Positions 23,772-32,588 of a stretch of DNA of 33,164 bases are shown in pieces. The position numbers and the translations under genes are program-made. The notes under the pieces were generated by a model. The model searched no databases. It was not told the origin of the DNA and saw nothing but the letters and a program-made list of their open reading frames with translations. The stretch is from the NCBI GenBank assembly GCA_029260815.1, contig JAJDCN010000181.1:1-33164 (forward strand), given 5' to 3'. How positions within the stretch are numbered: position 1 is the stretch's first letter; every line of letters begins with the position of its first letter. The DNA comes from Planctomycetota bacterium (lineage in GTDB: Bacteria > Planctomycetota > B129-G9 > JAJDCN01).

Positions 23772-25862
23772 CTACCTTTTGACTTCCTTTTCTTTTATGG
23801 AACGGATCGTGATCCCCACCGCCGGACCGGCCGGTAGCGGGATCGTCAACGTCCCTGCGCTTGAAGAAGAGATAGCCGATTTTGTGATTTTGTCGCCGTT
23901 GCGAACTTCGATCGTGTACGTACGGTTCTTCTTGAGGTTCGCCAATTGGATTTGTGAGGGCCGATAGGTCGACGCCTGCAACGTCAAGACGTCGCCCTTG
24001 CGAACCAAGCTGTGCACGAAGCCATTCGCTCCCGCGACGTAGGGTAGCGTCGGAGCGGCCTCGGCCAGCGCGATCGTGTGTCGTTGGGCGGCGTCCAGGT
24101 GGACGTACAGGGAACCTTTCTGGTGCGAATAGCCAACGACGCCGGTCGATTTTTCCAGATCCAGATGCGCGGTGGTGTCATCGAAGCGGGCCGTGCGACA
24201 GGCCCCGTTGTCGCGCACCTCCCAGGCCCCGCCGGGCAGCTTGGCGATACGCGAGCGGAGGAATCCGGCGGCGGTCTTGAGATAATCGCTGGTGTAGACC
24301 GGCGCGATGTTTTGGGCCAGGACCCAGCCGTAGACTTCGTGCAGAGCCGTCAGGGCCGCCTGCTTCTCGCCGCTGTAGAAGTGGTAATAAACATTGATCG
24401 GTCGCAGGCGTCGCGGCGAGCCTGTGTTCTTGAACGTAAAGATCACGTTCTTGAAACCGAAGAACGGACCGGTCCACTCCCCGGTGTACAGGTTCTCGTT
24501 GGTATTGGTGGCGTAGAACTGCACCGGTTTGCCTGGCCGGGTCAGGGGCGCCACGTGGGCGACCGAGGGAAAGTCCGCGTCGAAGCGGGAGTCGCCGCCG
24601 TTGATGTTGAGCAGTCCCAGCCCGTCCACCACGGCGATGGCCTCGGGTGTCGGGTTGCAGTGACCGCTCCACTGGTAGACTGCGGCCTTCTTGCCCGCGG
24701 GGAGCAGGTGTTCGTTGATGTAGCCTACTGATCCGGCGATCTCTTTTTCCAGCTTATAGGTGTCCGCATAGCCGGGAATCCGAGTCAGGCCAGGCTTGCG
24801 TTGCGTCCAGTCGTAGGGATGGCTGAACGTATGGCTGGCCGCCTCCACGTTGGACCGGGCCAGGATCTTGCGCGCGATCGACACGGTGCGCGCGCTGCCC
24901 AGGGCCTTTGGGTGAACCTCGCCGGTGATGACCGACACGGTGAACGGCAGGTCGTACCGCGCGAGGATCTGCTCGTCGATCAGTTCCGGGCTCAGTTTCT
25001 TCGTGTCGATCTCCGACACGTTGAGGAAGCCGTCGCCGTCGATGTGCGAATACATCAGGCGGGCGCCGTTGAGCGTGGTCACGTCCATGCGCGGCTCGCC
25101 GGCCAGGCCGAAGGCCGCCTCGAAGAAGGCGAACGGGTCGATCCGCCATTGCCGCACGAAGGTCTTGGGGTCTTGGTACAACACATAGCCGTCCAACGCG
25201 AATCCGCCTGTCGGCGTGACAACCACCGCGTGGCTGGCGGCGTTTTTTCGATCGGTGCGCGTTAGTGTCAGGTATACCTTGTTCTTCCGGTCGGTCGAAA
25301 CGATCTGTCGATAGGTTTTGACCTCGTGTTGGAGCGTGCGTTCGAACTCCACCATCGCCGCGTCCTTCGACTGCACCGCCAACACGAACGGATTGTCCGT
25401 CCAGTTCCCACCGTCGCGCAAGCCCAGCGCGGCCAAGGCGTCCGCCACAAGCTCCGGCTTCGTGGCCGAGCCATCGGCCTCCTCCCACGCGCCCAGCCCG
25501 CCCAGGACCACGGCCTTCTTGCCCGCCTGAATTTGGCGAGCGAACCAGCGGCAGTAATCGGCCGCGTGTTTCATCCGCGCGTCCTGGAACCATGTGAGGA
25601 ACCCGCGATAGGCACGCATCTGTTCGTCAGTGGGCAGCCCGGACTCCACGTCGTGGTAGTCCACGATCAAGCCCAAATGATTCAACGGGGTCTCGGCGGC
25701 CTGGTGGATGACCGTTCGATCGACGCTCGGCGATTCACTCGCGGCGTAGAGAGCCAGCACCCGGCGGCCCAGCGGCGTGGGCGCAGGCCCATCCGCCCGG
25801 CTGACCGAACCGGTCAGCAGCAACAACAGGACCAGCAGGAGCGTCCGCCCACCGTTACTCAT
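23772..25862 (-). CDS. pelA: PelA deacetylase protein (middle domain plus polysaccharide deacetylase)
   Basis: A 696-residue secreted protein. The signal peptide spans about residues 6-23 (TLLLVLLLLLTGSVSRA). A Rossmann-like domain (about 30-230) corresponds to the middle region of Pseudomonas PelA. The deacetylase domain follows, with metal-site motifs YSHIDGDGF (Asp275, Asp277) and ASHTFSHPYDW (His344, His348). A C-terminal beta-rich domain extends from about 510. It should remove acetyl groups from the nascent polymer in the periplasm. The glycoside hydrolase half of PelA is not in this protein but in the gene just upstream, which overlaps it by 8 bases. The ATG at 25862 has GGGAGG 7 bases upstream, a strong site that shows real independent initiation. 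Confidence 0.93.
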   Translation of the reverse strand: MSNGGRTLLLVLLLLLTGSVSRADGPAPTPLGRRVLALYAASESPSVDRTVIHQAAETPLNHLGLIVDYHDVESGLPTDEQMRAYRGFLTWFQDARMKHAADYCRWFARQIQAGKKAVVLGGLGAWEEADGSATKPELVADALAALGLRDGGNWTDNPFVLAVQSKDAAMVEFERTLQHEVKTYRQIVSTDRKNKVYLTLTRTDRKNAASHAVVVTPTGGFALDGYVLYQDPKTFVRQWRIDPFAFFEAAFGLAGEPRMDVTTLNGARLMYSHIDGDGFLNVSEIDTKKLSPELIDEQILARYDLPFTVSVITGEVHPKALGSARTVSIARKILARSNVEAASHTFSHPYDWTQRKPGLTRIPGYADTYKLEKEIAGSVGYINEHLLPAGKKAAVYQWSGHCNPTPEAIAVVDGLGLLNINGGDSRFDADFPSVAHVAPLTRPGKPVQFYATNTNENLYTGEWTGPFFGFKNVIFTFKNTGSPRRLRPINVYYHFYSGEKQAALTALHEVYGWVLAQNIAPVYTSDYLKTAAGFLRSRIAKLPGGAWEVRDNGACRTARFDDTTAHLDLEKSTGVVGYSHQKGSLYVHLDAAQRHTIALAEAAPTLPYVAGANGFVHSLVRKGDVLTLQASTYRPSQIQLANLKKNRTYTIEVRNGDKITKSAISSSSAGTLTIPLPAGPAVGITIRSIKEKEVKR

Positions 25863-26751
25863 CCGTGGTCCTCCCAAACTGACCCGAAACCCGGTCTAAC
25901 TCGACGGTTGTTACATACGGCACCAGGTTGTTCTCCTGCGCGACCCGTCGCGTCCTTGCGATCGCCGCGGTGTCGCCCGGCTTCGCGTAGTCTACCAGGA
26001 AGACGGGGAATTCTTGAAGAGCCCGTGCCCGCCGCAAAGCCCCTAATTTCTCGCGTGTTAAATCGGCAGGTACGGGCTCATATGTTTTCGTTTCGAAGTT
26101 GTACCCATGGGTCAGGTCCTCCACCATCAGCCCGTCGATGTGTGGAGCCATTTCCTCCAGGAGGGCCAGGCCGTTGTTGGGCACTATGTAAGCCTTCGGG
26201 TAGCGCGTCTTGATGGCGCGGACCAGCTCGATCATCGCAGCACGCGCGCCGGCGTAGTGAACCGGGTCGGACTCTTCCAATTCCGGCGCGGTGTCCAGGG
26301 TATCCAGCAGCAGGCCGTCGAACCCTTTGGCCAGGATCGGCGGGATTATCTCGTCGAGCAACAGGGCTCGCCATTGCGGGGCGCGAACGTCAACCAGGAA
26401 GTTCTCTTTCCAGTTCGGGTTTTCCCGGACGATCCAGTCGGCGCCCTGAATTCGCGGCCAGTAGGCGCGATAGGACTCCGCCTCGCCCACGCTCAGGTAG
26501 GCCAGTGTAACGACGTCATGGGTTTTCAGATCGGAAATCTTCGGAAATGCGTCCGGGTCGACCACGGCCAGGTCGAAGTTGGCCAGCCGCGCGAAGTGCG
26601 CCGGGTCGTCCCCCGTATAGAGCAGCGCCCAGGACCCAACCGCTCTCAAGCCTGCCGAATCGCGGGCGCACGCCGGCGCAAACAACACCGCCCCCAATGC
26701 GGCAATCGCAAAAGCTCGCTGAAAGCCTTTGATGAGAACCCCCTTCTCCAT
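25855..26751 (-). CDS. pelA: PelA-type glycoside hydrolase (endo-alpha-1,4-polygalactosaminidase-like)
   Basis: A 298-residue exported protein with a TIM-barrel of the GH114/GH166 type. The signal region is 9-30, ending at ACARDS; Cys28 makes lipidation possible, but the lipobox is poor. Likely active-site acids are Glu90 in YLSVGEAESY, Asp150 in GFDGLLLDTLDT and Glu211 in GLMVEDL. In Pseudomonas this domain is the N-terminal half of PelA and cuts partly deacetylated GalNAc polymer. Here it is a free-standing first gene of the pel operon. The ATG at 26751 is preferred over the GTG at 26772, which lacks a signal-like start. A weaker alternative is an unrelated GH114-type enzyme, but the operon context argues for the Pel role. 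Confidence 0.9.
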   Translation of the reverse strand: MEKGVLIKGFQRAFAIAALGAVLFAPACARDSAGLRAVGSWALLYTGDDPAHFARLANFDLAVVDPDAFPKISDLKTHDVVTLAYLSVGEAESYRAYWPRIQGADWIVRENPNWKENFLVDVRAPQWRALLLDEIIPPILAKGFDGLLLDTLDTAPELEESDPVHYAGARAAMIELVRAIKTRYPKAYIVPNNGLALLEEMAPHIDGLMVEDLTHGYNFETKTYEPVPADLTREKLGALRRARALQEFPVFLVDYAKPGDTAAIARTRRVAQENNLVPYVTTVELDRVSGQFGRTTDE

Positions 26752-26918
26752 CCGGCCCTTGTACCACCACACGTCGCTTGCGTTCAGCCCTCACGATCGC
26801 GTCGAGCGCAACGGGGGTGATGGCGAATAACCCTCTCGAATGTCCTGGATATTAACCTATTATCATTATCGGAGTTAAATATCAGGCTCTTTAGAGCTTC
26901 AAGGTGTGGCGGCGGAGA
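26752..26918 (-). promoter_or_regulatory. Leader region of the pel operon (promoter not resolved)
   Basis: The 167-base gap between fabF and the first pel gene is AT-rich at 26840-26895 on an otherwise GC-rich strand, the usual sign of a promoter. On the complement, TTAACT (26873-26878) and GATAAT-like boxes are present, but no pair has both good matches and good spacing. A short hairpin (gctct-aa-agagc) near 26888 follows the fabF stop without a T-run. Whether pel has its own promoter or is read through from fabF cannot be settled by eye. Confidence 0.35.
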
Positions 26919-28160
26919 TTATCGGACGCGGCCCAAGACGATCGTGGAATTATGACCGCCAAAGCCCAGGGAGTTGGACAGGGCGACGTCGATGGCAAGC
27001 TCCCGGGCCTCGCCCGGTACGTAATCCAGATCGCATTCGGGATCCGGCGTCTCGTAGTTGAGCGTCTGATGGACCACCCCCTTGCGGATCGACAGGGCGG
27101 TAATCGCCAGCTCCACCCCCCCGGAGGCCCCCAGTAGGTGGCCGATCATGGACTTGGAAGAGGAGATGCTGATCTTGCGTGCGTGATCGCCGAAGACCTG
27201 CTTAATGGCGCTGGTTTCGATCAAATCGTTGAAGTGGGTCGAGGTGCCGTGGGCATTGATGTAGTTAACCTGCTCCGGCTCAATTCCGGCGTCGCGGACC
27301 GCGTTCGTCATGGCCGCCACGCCGCCCTTGCCCTCCGGATGGGGCTGGGTGATATGATAAGCATCCGCGGTGGCTCCGTAGCCCAGCACCTCTGCGTAGA
27401 TCGGGGCGTTCCGCTTCTTGGCGTGTTCCAGTTCCTCTAAGATCAGGATACCGGAGCCTTCGGAAAGCACGAACCCGTCGCGGTCCTTGTCAAACGGACG
27501 CGACGCCCGCTCAGGCTCGTCATTGCGGCGGGACAGGGCCTTGGCGGAGGTGAAACCGCTGACGGCCAAGGAGGTTAAAGCCGCCTCGGATCCGCCGGTG
27601 ATCATCACGTCGGCCTCGTCGTACTGGATGGTCCGCAAGGCCGAGCCGATGGCGTGGTTGGCCGAGGCGCACGCCGAGGCCACACCGTAATTGACGCCAC
27701 ACAATCCATAGCGCATGGACAGGACGCCGGCGGCCGCGTTGAGCATCATCTTCGGCACAAAGAAGGGGGAGACCCGGGAGGGGCCCGCCTTCATGTACCG
27801 CCCGTGCTGATCCTCGAACTCGATAATGCCGCCGATCCCCGATCCGACGATCGCCCCACATCGAGTCTCGTCCTCCTTCGCCATATCCAAGGTGGAATCG
27901 GCCAAGGCACTATCTGCCGCGACGATGGCGAAGTGACAGAACCGGTCCAGACGCCGGGCCTCCCGCCGTTCGATCCACTTCTCCGGATCGAAGTCGGGCA
28001 CTTGGCCGCCGATCTTGACCTCCATGTCCGACGGATCGTACAGGGTCACTCGCCGGATGCCGCTGACCCCAGCCAGCAGATCGGAGAAGATCTGCTCTCG
28101 GTCGGTCCCCAGCGGGCAAACCAACCCTACGCCTGTGATGACAACGCGACGTCTAGACAT
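26919..28160 (-). CDS. fabF: Beta-ketoacyl-ACP synthase II
   Basis: A 413-residue condensing enzyme elongating acyl-ACP with malonyl-ACP. The catalytic triad is visible as Cys164 in VASACAS, His304 in NAHGTST and His341 in SKSMIGHLLGASGG. The N terminus RRRVVITGVGLVCPLG and the length are normal. It begins 4 bases after the acpP stop and is the last gene of the fatty-acid operon, which runs rpmF-plsX-fabH-fabD-fabG-acpP-fabF. The pel operon follows on the same strand. Confidence 0.97.
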   Translation of the reverse strand: MSRRRVVITGVGLVCPLGTDREQIFSDLLAGVSGIRRVTLYDPSDMEVKIGGQVPDFDPEKWIERREARRLDRFCHFAIVAADSALADSTLDMAKEDETRCGAIVGSGIGGIIEFEDQHGRYMKAGPSRVSPFFVPKMMLNAAAGVLSMRYGLCGVNYGVASACASANHAIGSALRTIQYDEADVMITGGSEAALTSLAVSGFTSAKALSRRNDEPERASRPFDKDRDGFVLSEGSGILILEELEHAKKRNAPIYAEVLGYGATADAYHITQPHPEGKGGVAAMTNAVRDAGIEPEQVNYINAHGTSTHFNDLIETSAIKQVFGDHARKISISSSKSMIGHLLGASGGVELAITALSIRKGVVHQTLNYETPDPECDLDYVPGEARELAIDVALSNSLGFGGHNSTIVLGRVR

Positions 28161-28164
28161 GGTC

Positions 28165-28410
28165 TCAGGTGTTGGCTGTAATGTACTTTACCGCGTCGGC
28201 AACCGTCTGGATCTTCGCTGCCTCTTCCTCTGGAATGTTGAGGTCGAAGGCCTCTTCGAACTCCATGACCAATTCCACCTGGTCCAGAGAGTCCGCGCCA
28301 AGATCGTTGATAAATGACGTCTCTGGCTTGACCTTCTCACTCTGAACATCCATGTGATCGCAAATAATGTCGATCACCTTGCTTTCAACTTCCTTCACGT
28401 CCAAAGCCAC
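28165..28410 (-). CDS. acpP: Acyl carrier protein
   Basis: An 81-residue acidic four-helix carrier. The phosphopantetheine attachment site is Ser41 in [14 protein letters not shown]. The start is a GTG at 28410, with GGGAGG 6 bases upstream. A longer frame to 28491 runs into the gap and is rejected. The 118-base gap before it (28411-28528) is the largest inside the fatty-acid operon. It holds a GGGCAAC/GTTGCTC hairpin and an AT-rich stretch on the complement, perhaps an extra promoter or processing site that raises acpP output, as carrier protein is needed in excess (inference). Confidence 0.97.
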   Translation of the reverse strand: MALDVKEVESKVIDIICDHMDVQSEKVKPETSFINDLGADSLDQVELVMEFEEAFDLNIPEEEAAKIQTVADAVKYITANT

Positions 28411-28528
28411 CGTTACCTCCCGGTAAAATACGTGGTTTCTTAACTCAATCCGTTTTATTAACCATGAAGAGCAACCCGTTGCCCTTCCCAAAACAATCGA
28501 CCTCTTCGCGCAGTGGGATAAGAGGTTA

Positions 28529-29278
28529 TCACATCACCATTCCGCCGTCAACGTTAATGACCTGCCCGTTAATGAAGTTGCCCAGATCACTGGCCAGGAA
28601 GGCCACCGCGTAGGCAACCTCTTCCGGCTTGCCCGTTCGTGCCAGTGGAATCAGGTCGAACAGGCGCTCCTTGTGTTTGTCCGACAGCTTTTCGCTCATT
28701 TCCGTCACGATATAGCCTGGAGCGATGCAGTTGCAGATGATCCCTTTGGCCGACATCTCCCGAGCAACGGATTTGGTGAAGGCCGCGATCCCCGCCTTGG
28801 AGGCGGCGTAGTTCGCCTGGCCCACGTTGCCGGCCTGGCCGGTGGCGGAGATGATATTGATAAGCTTGCCGCCCTTTTGCTTGAGCATGGGACGGGCCAC
28901 AGCACGACAGAAATGGAACGACCCCTTCATGTTGGTGTCGATGACGTCATCCCATTCCTCGTCGCTCATGCGCATCATCAGGTTGTCCCGTGTGGTGCCC
29001 GCGTTGTTGACCATAACGTCAATCCGGCCGAAGTTCTCCAGCACGTTGGAGACGACCGCGTTGACCGCAGCTTGGTCCTTGATGTCGCAAACAAAATCGA
29101 GGGCCTTGCCCCCCGCTTTCTCGCACAGGCTGACCGTTTCTTTCAACGGGCCCTCGCTACGGGCCACGCAAGCAACCGCCGCCCCGGCTTGGGCCAGGGT
29201 CACCGCAATCGCGCGGCCGATCCCGCGCGAGGCTCCCGTGACAATCGTCACTCGGTCTGTTAGATCAATTTGGATCAT
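28529..29278 (-). CDS. fabG: 3-oxoacyl-ACP reductase
   Basis: A 249-residue short-chain dehydrogenase using NADPH to reduce beta-ketoacyl-ACP. The nucleotide motif is TGASRGIG (14-21), and the catalytic set is Asn116, Ser144, Tyr157 and Lys161 (GQANYAASK). The C-terminal [15 protein letters not shown] is typical. The start overlaps the fabD stop (ATGA), so the two are coupled. Length and order fit the fatty-acid operon. Confidence 0.97.
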   Translation of the reverse strand: MIQIDLTDRVTIVTGASRGIGRAIAVTLAQAGAAVACVARSEGPLKETVSLCEKAGGKALDFVCDIKDQAAVNAVVSNVLENFGRIDVMVNNAGTTRDNLMMRMSDEEWDDVIDTNMKGSFHFCRAVARPMLKQKGGKLINIISATGQAGNVGQANYAASKAGIAAFTKSVAREMSAKGIICNCIAPGYIVTEMSEKLSDKHKERLFDLIPLARTGKPEEVAYAVAFLASDLGNFINGQVINVDGGMVM

Positions 29279-30222
29279 TGTGTCGCTCCCGTCGCAATCG
29301 CTTGGATCGATTCGACCGTGTTGATGTTCGTTGCTGTCAGCCCTTTTTGAATCTTCCTCAGCAGGCCCGTCAGCACCGTGCCCGGCCCGAACTCGAAATA
29401 ATTCTGAACGCCTTGATCGATAATATACTGCATGGAATCAGACCACAAGACCGAGCAGACCACCTGTCGGGCCAAGTGGGACCGAATCTCTTCCACGCCA
29501 GCGACCGGTCGTCCCGTAACATTCGACACGACAGGCACTTGCGGCTCTTTAAACGCCACCGCGACCAGACGCTCGGCCAATTTCTCCTCCGCAGATTTCA
29601 TGAGTTTGGAGTGGAACGCACCGGCCACGACCAACTTGATCGCCCGCTTGGCCCCGTGTTCCTTCGCAATCTTCTCCGCCGCGTCGATGGCCGCCATCTC
29701 GCCGGAGATGACGATTTGCCCTGGGGCGTTGATGTTCGCCACGTTCAGGTGCCCCACCGCCGCGACCGCCGCGCACAGGGCCTCGGCCTGCGCCACGTCG
29801 GCCCCCATCAGGGAGAGCATTCCGCTGGGAGTCGCGTCGCAGGCGGCCTGCATGAGCGTGCCCCGCAGGTGGACCAGCTCCAGGGCTTGGTCGAAATCCA
29901 ACGCGCCGGCAAACGTCAACGCCGTGTATTCGCCCAGGGACAACCCCGCCGCGTAGGCACACTGCTCGTGAACGTTGCCGCCGGCTTCTTGATAGGCAGC
30001 CAGCGCGGCCAGGGAGGTGACGAAGATGCCCGGTTGGCAGATGGCGGTGGAGTTGACCTTTTCGTCGGGGCCGTGGAAGCAGATGGCAGCCAGGTCGTAG
30101 CCTAATACTTCGTTGGCGCGGTCGTACACGGCTTTGGCGGCGGGCGAAGATTCATACAGATCGGCCCCCATGCCCGTTCGTTGGGTGCCTTGTCCGGAAA
30201 ATAAAAATGCGCAACTGTCCAT
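29275..30222 (-). CDS. fabD: Malonyl-CoA:ACP transacylase
   Basis: A 315-residue enzyme that loads malonyl groups on ACP. The N terminus AFLFSGQGTQRTGMG is conserved. The nucleophile is Ser95 in GLSLGEY and the catalytic His is 204 in AGAFHS, with Arg120 in the malonyl-binding segment. The usual GHSLGE elbow has Leu in place of the His before the Ser. It lies between fabH (19-base gap) and fabG (overlap). Otherwise it is an ordinary family member. Confidence 0.96.
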   Translation of the reverse strand: MDSCAFLFSGQGTQRTGMGADLYESSPAAKAVYDRANEVLGYDLAAICFHGPDEKVNSTAICQPGIFVTSLAALAAYQEAGGNVHEQCAYAAGLSLGEYTALTFAGALDFDQALELVHLRGTLMQAACDATPSGMLSLMGADVAQAEALCAAVAAVGHLNVANINAPGQIVISGEMAAIDAAEKIAKEHGAKRAIKLVVAGAFHSKLMKSAEEKLAERLVAVAFKEPQVPVVSNVTGRPVAGVEEIRSHLARQVVCSVLWSDSMQYIIDQGVQNYFEFGPGTVLTGLLRKIQKGLTATNINTVESIQAIATGATQ

Positions 30223-30241
30223 TTCGTTTCTGCTCTCTGTT

Positions 30242-31228
30242 CTACCACCGCACCAGGGTCGAGCCCCAGGTCAGCCCCGCCCCGAAGGCCACAAAGACCA
30301 CCAGGTCGCCCCGTTTGATCTTGCCTTCCCGGACGGCCTCGTCCAGAGCCATTGGGACCGAACCGGCTGACGTGTTGCCGTACTTTTCGATGTTGGTATA
30401 GGCCTTCTCCAACGGCAGACCCAGGCGTTCCATGGACGACTCGATGATACGCATATTCACTTGGTGCGGGATGACGTAGTCGATGTCTGAGACCGCGTAT
30501 CCATTCTTCTCCGCCGCGCTGCGGACCAGCTCGACCATTTTGTTAACAGCGAACTTGTAGACTCTTCGCCCCTCGATGCGGATGAAGTGCATTCGCTGGT
30601 CCACCGTCTCATGGGAGGCCGGGTGCAGGGACCCGCCGCCGGGCATGTCCATGATCTCTTCGTCGCCCATCGCGCCCAGCTCGGCATAGAGGATCTCGCT
30701 GTCTTCGGTCGAAGGGGTCAGCACCGCAGCACCGGCGCCGTCGCCAAAGATGATGCAGGAACCGCGATCTTGGTAGTCAACGATCTTGGTCAGGCACTCG
30801 GCTCCGACGACCAGGACGTTGTCGTACATGCCGGTTTGAATGAACTGCCAGCCCGTGGCCAGAACGTAGAGGAACCCGGAACAAGCGGCGACCATGTCCA
30901 CTGCCCCGGCGTGGGGGGCGTCCAGCATCTTCTGCAAGCGGCAGGCGGTGGAGGGTAGCATGGTATCAGGCGTAACCGTGCCCACCAGGATCAGGTCCAG
31001 ATCCTTGGCCGCGACGCCCGCGGCGTCGAGCGCCTGGCGCGCGGCGGGCATAGAGATGTCCGAGGTGGCCACGCCGTCGGCGGCCTTACGGCGTTCGCGG
31101 ATGCCGGTGCGGGTGAAGATCCACTCGTCGCTGGTGTCCACCAGCTTTTCCAGATCGGCATTGGTAATCACGCCTTCGGGTGCGAAGGATCCGGTGCCGG
31201 CGATTTGAACTTTTCTGAGTTGTGTCAT
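30242..31228 (-). CDS. fabH: Beta-ketoacyl-ACP synthase III
   Basis: A 328-residue initiating condensing enzyme that joins acetyl-CoA or another primer to malonyl-ACP. The catalytic residues are Cys116 in VAACSGF, His255 in IPHQVN and Asn285 in YGNTSAGS. The TSDEWIFTRTGIRER segment (32-46) is the family's CoA-binding signature. It follows plsX by 36 bases. Confidence 0.97.
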   Translation of the reverse strand: MTQLRKVQIAGTGSFAPEGVITNADLEKLVDTSDEWIFTRTGIRERRKAADGVATSDISMPAARQALDAAGVAAKDLDLILVGTVTPDTMLPSTACRLQKMLDAPHAGAVDMVAACSGFLYVLATGWQFIQTGMYDNVLVVGAECLTKIVDYQDRGSCIIFGDGAGAAVLTPSTEDSEILYAELGAMGDEEIMDMPGGGSLHPASHETVDQRMHFIRIEGRRVYKFAVNKMVELVRSAAEKNGYAVSDIDYVIPHQVNMRIIESSMERLGLPLEKAYTNIEKYGNTSAGSVPMALDEAVREGKIKRGDLVVFVAFGAGLTWGSTLVRW

Positions 31229-31264
31229 GGGTTGCCTGTTGCGCGTGATCTGGGGTTTCGGATC

Positions 31265-32254
31265 CTAGGTCCCGATGTTGGACAGGGCGGAGACTTCGCG
31301 AACGATGTTGTCGTTCAGGCCGCTGTGGGCCATGCGGGCGGCAGCTTGTACGGCGCTGGCGATGGCTTTTTCGTCGGAGCGGCCGTGGGCGATGGTGACC
31401 ACCCCGTTGACGCCCAGCAAGGGGGCACCGCCGTATTCGGAGTAATCAACTCGCGCGGCGATGGCGCCGAGCACCTGAGGCCGCACAGCGTCTTCTACGT
31501 GCGCGGCGAGCGCGTCGTTGAAGTTGGCCAACATCGCGTGGGCGAAGCCTTCATTGGCCTTGAGCAGGCAGTTGCCAGTAAATCCGTCGGTAACCACTAC
31601 GTCGCAGGCACCGGCGAACAGGTCGTGCCCTTCCACACTGCCCACGTAGTTGAGGTTCGCTTCGCTCAACAGCGCGTGGGTTGCCTGCACCAGCTCGGTC
31701 CCTTTCTTCGCTTCCTCGCCCACGTTGAGCAGTCCCACGCGGGGCGATTCGACACCGTAGATGCGGCTCATGTAGCCCGCGGCCATCAGGGCGTATTGCA
31801 CCAAGTGCGCCGGACGGCAGGCCAGGTTGGCGCCGGCGTCGATCAGGACGATCAATCCTTCTCGCGTCGGCAGAGGCACTGCGATCCCTGGGCGCTTGAC
31901 GCCCGGCAGGGTTTTGAGAATCGTGCTGGCCGCGGCGACGGTGGCACCAGTGTTGCCGGCGGATACGATCGCGTCTGCCTCGCCGGTGGCCAACAGCTTG
32001 GTGGCCACGACGACCGATGCGTCCGGCTTGTTGCGCAGGCCCTCGACGGGCGACTCGTGCATGCCGATCACTTCCGCCGCGTGCTGCACGGCGCATGCGT
32101 CGGCGGGTGCGCCCGCTTCGGCGAGGCCCTCCTGGATCTGCTCGCGATCGCCCACCAGGACAAGGGCATCTTCGCCCAGGTCTGCGGCGAGGCAGCCCTT
32201 TATAATACGAACGGGGGCGAAGTCGCCCCCCATTGCGTCAACGGCAATTCGCAT
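31265..32254 (-). CDS. plsX: Phosphate acyltransferase PlsX
   Basis: A 329-residue enzyme converting acyl-ACP to acyl phosphate, the first step of the PlsX/PlsY route to phospholipids. Family motifs seen are MRIAVDAMGGDFAP at the start, DAIVSAGNTGATVA, LIDAGANLACRP, GLLNVGEEAKKGTE and VVTDGFTGNCLLK. It is peripheral to the membrane in other bacteria. It begins 6 bases after rpmF, the common rpmF-plsX-fabH arrangement. Confidence 0.97.
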   Translation of the reverse strand: MRIAVDAMGGDFAPVRIIKGCLAADLGEDALVLVGDREQIQEGLAEAGAPADACAVQHAAEVIGMHESPVEGLRNKPDASVVVATKLLATGEADAIVSAGNTGATVAAASTILKTLPGVKRPGIAVPLPTREGLIVLIDAGANLACRPAHLVQYALMAAGYMSRIYGVESPRVGLLNVGEEAKKGTELVQATHALLSEANLNYVGSVEGHDLFAGACDVVVTDGFTGNCLLKANEGFAHAMLANFNDALAAHVEDAVRPQVLGAIAARVDYSEYGGAPLLGVNGVVTIAHGRSDEKAIASAVQAAARMAHSGLNDNIVREVSALSNIGT

Positions 32255-32260
32255 ACGGAA

Positions 32261-32443
32261 TTACGCCCCTTCCACCTGGACGATTTCGCGCCCCTTGTAG
32301 TGGCCGCAGTTTTCGCAAACCGCGTGGGGCAGCTTGGCCTGGTTGCACCGGGGGCACAGGGCCAGGCTCTTGGCGGTCAAGCCGTGGTGCGCCCGCCGCA
32401 TCCCCTTACGCGATTTCGATATACGTCGTTTCGGTAGTGCCAT
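32261..32443 (-). CDS. rpmF: Ribosomal protein bL32
   Basis: A 60-residue basic ribosomal protein of the zinc-binding type, with Cys30, Cys33, Cys43 and Cys46 in the CPRC...CENC pattern. The N terminus ALPKRRISKSRKGMRRAH is conserved. The start has AGAGGA upstream. It is the first gene of the fatty-acid operon and sits 57 bases downstream of the -10 box of a good promoter. Confidence 0.97.
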   Translation of the reverse strand: MALPKRRISKSRKGMRRAHHGLTAKSLALCPRCNQAKLPHAVCENCGHYKGREIVQVEGA

Positions 32444-32499
32444 GATGTCCTCTTACTTGCTCTTGTGCCCCGGGCCTGCTGGGGCAATCGAAACGTGTT

Positions 32500-32528
32500 A
32501 TGGTATGGACCGAGCCCGATATTGTCAA
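32500..32528 (-). promoter_or_regulatory. Sigma70-type promoter of the rpmF-fab operon
   Basis: On the complement, a perfect TTGACA (32523-32528) is followed after 17 bases by TACCAT (32500-32505, 4 of 6). The rpmF start lies 57 bases downstream of the -10 box. It is the only good promoter pair seen in the 326-base gap 32444-32769. Confidence 0.65.
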
Positions 32529-32588
32529 GCAAATAATCGCCTCGCCACCGGTGGCCAACTGACCCCGTTTTCGGACCGCGCAACGCAA

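Noticed and set aside
22645-23967. 440-codon + strand frame opposite pelB
   Set aside because: Antisense to the TPR region; no recognisable protein features.
31205-32437. 410-codon + strand frame opposite plsX and rpmF
   Set aside because: Antisense to two unmistakable conserved genes.
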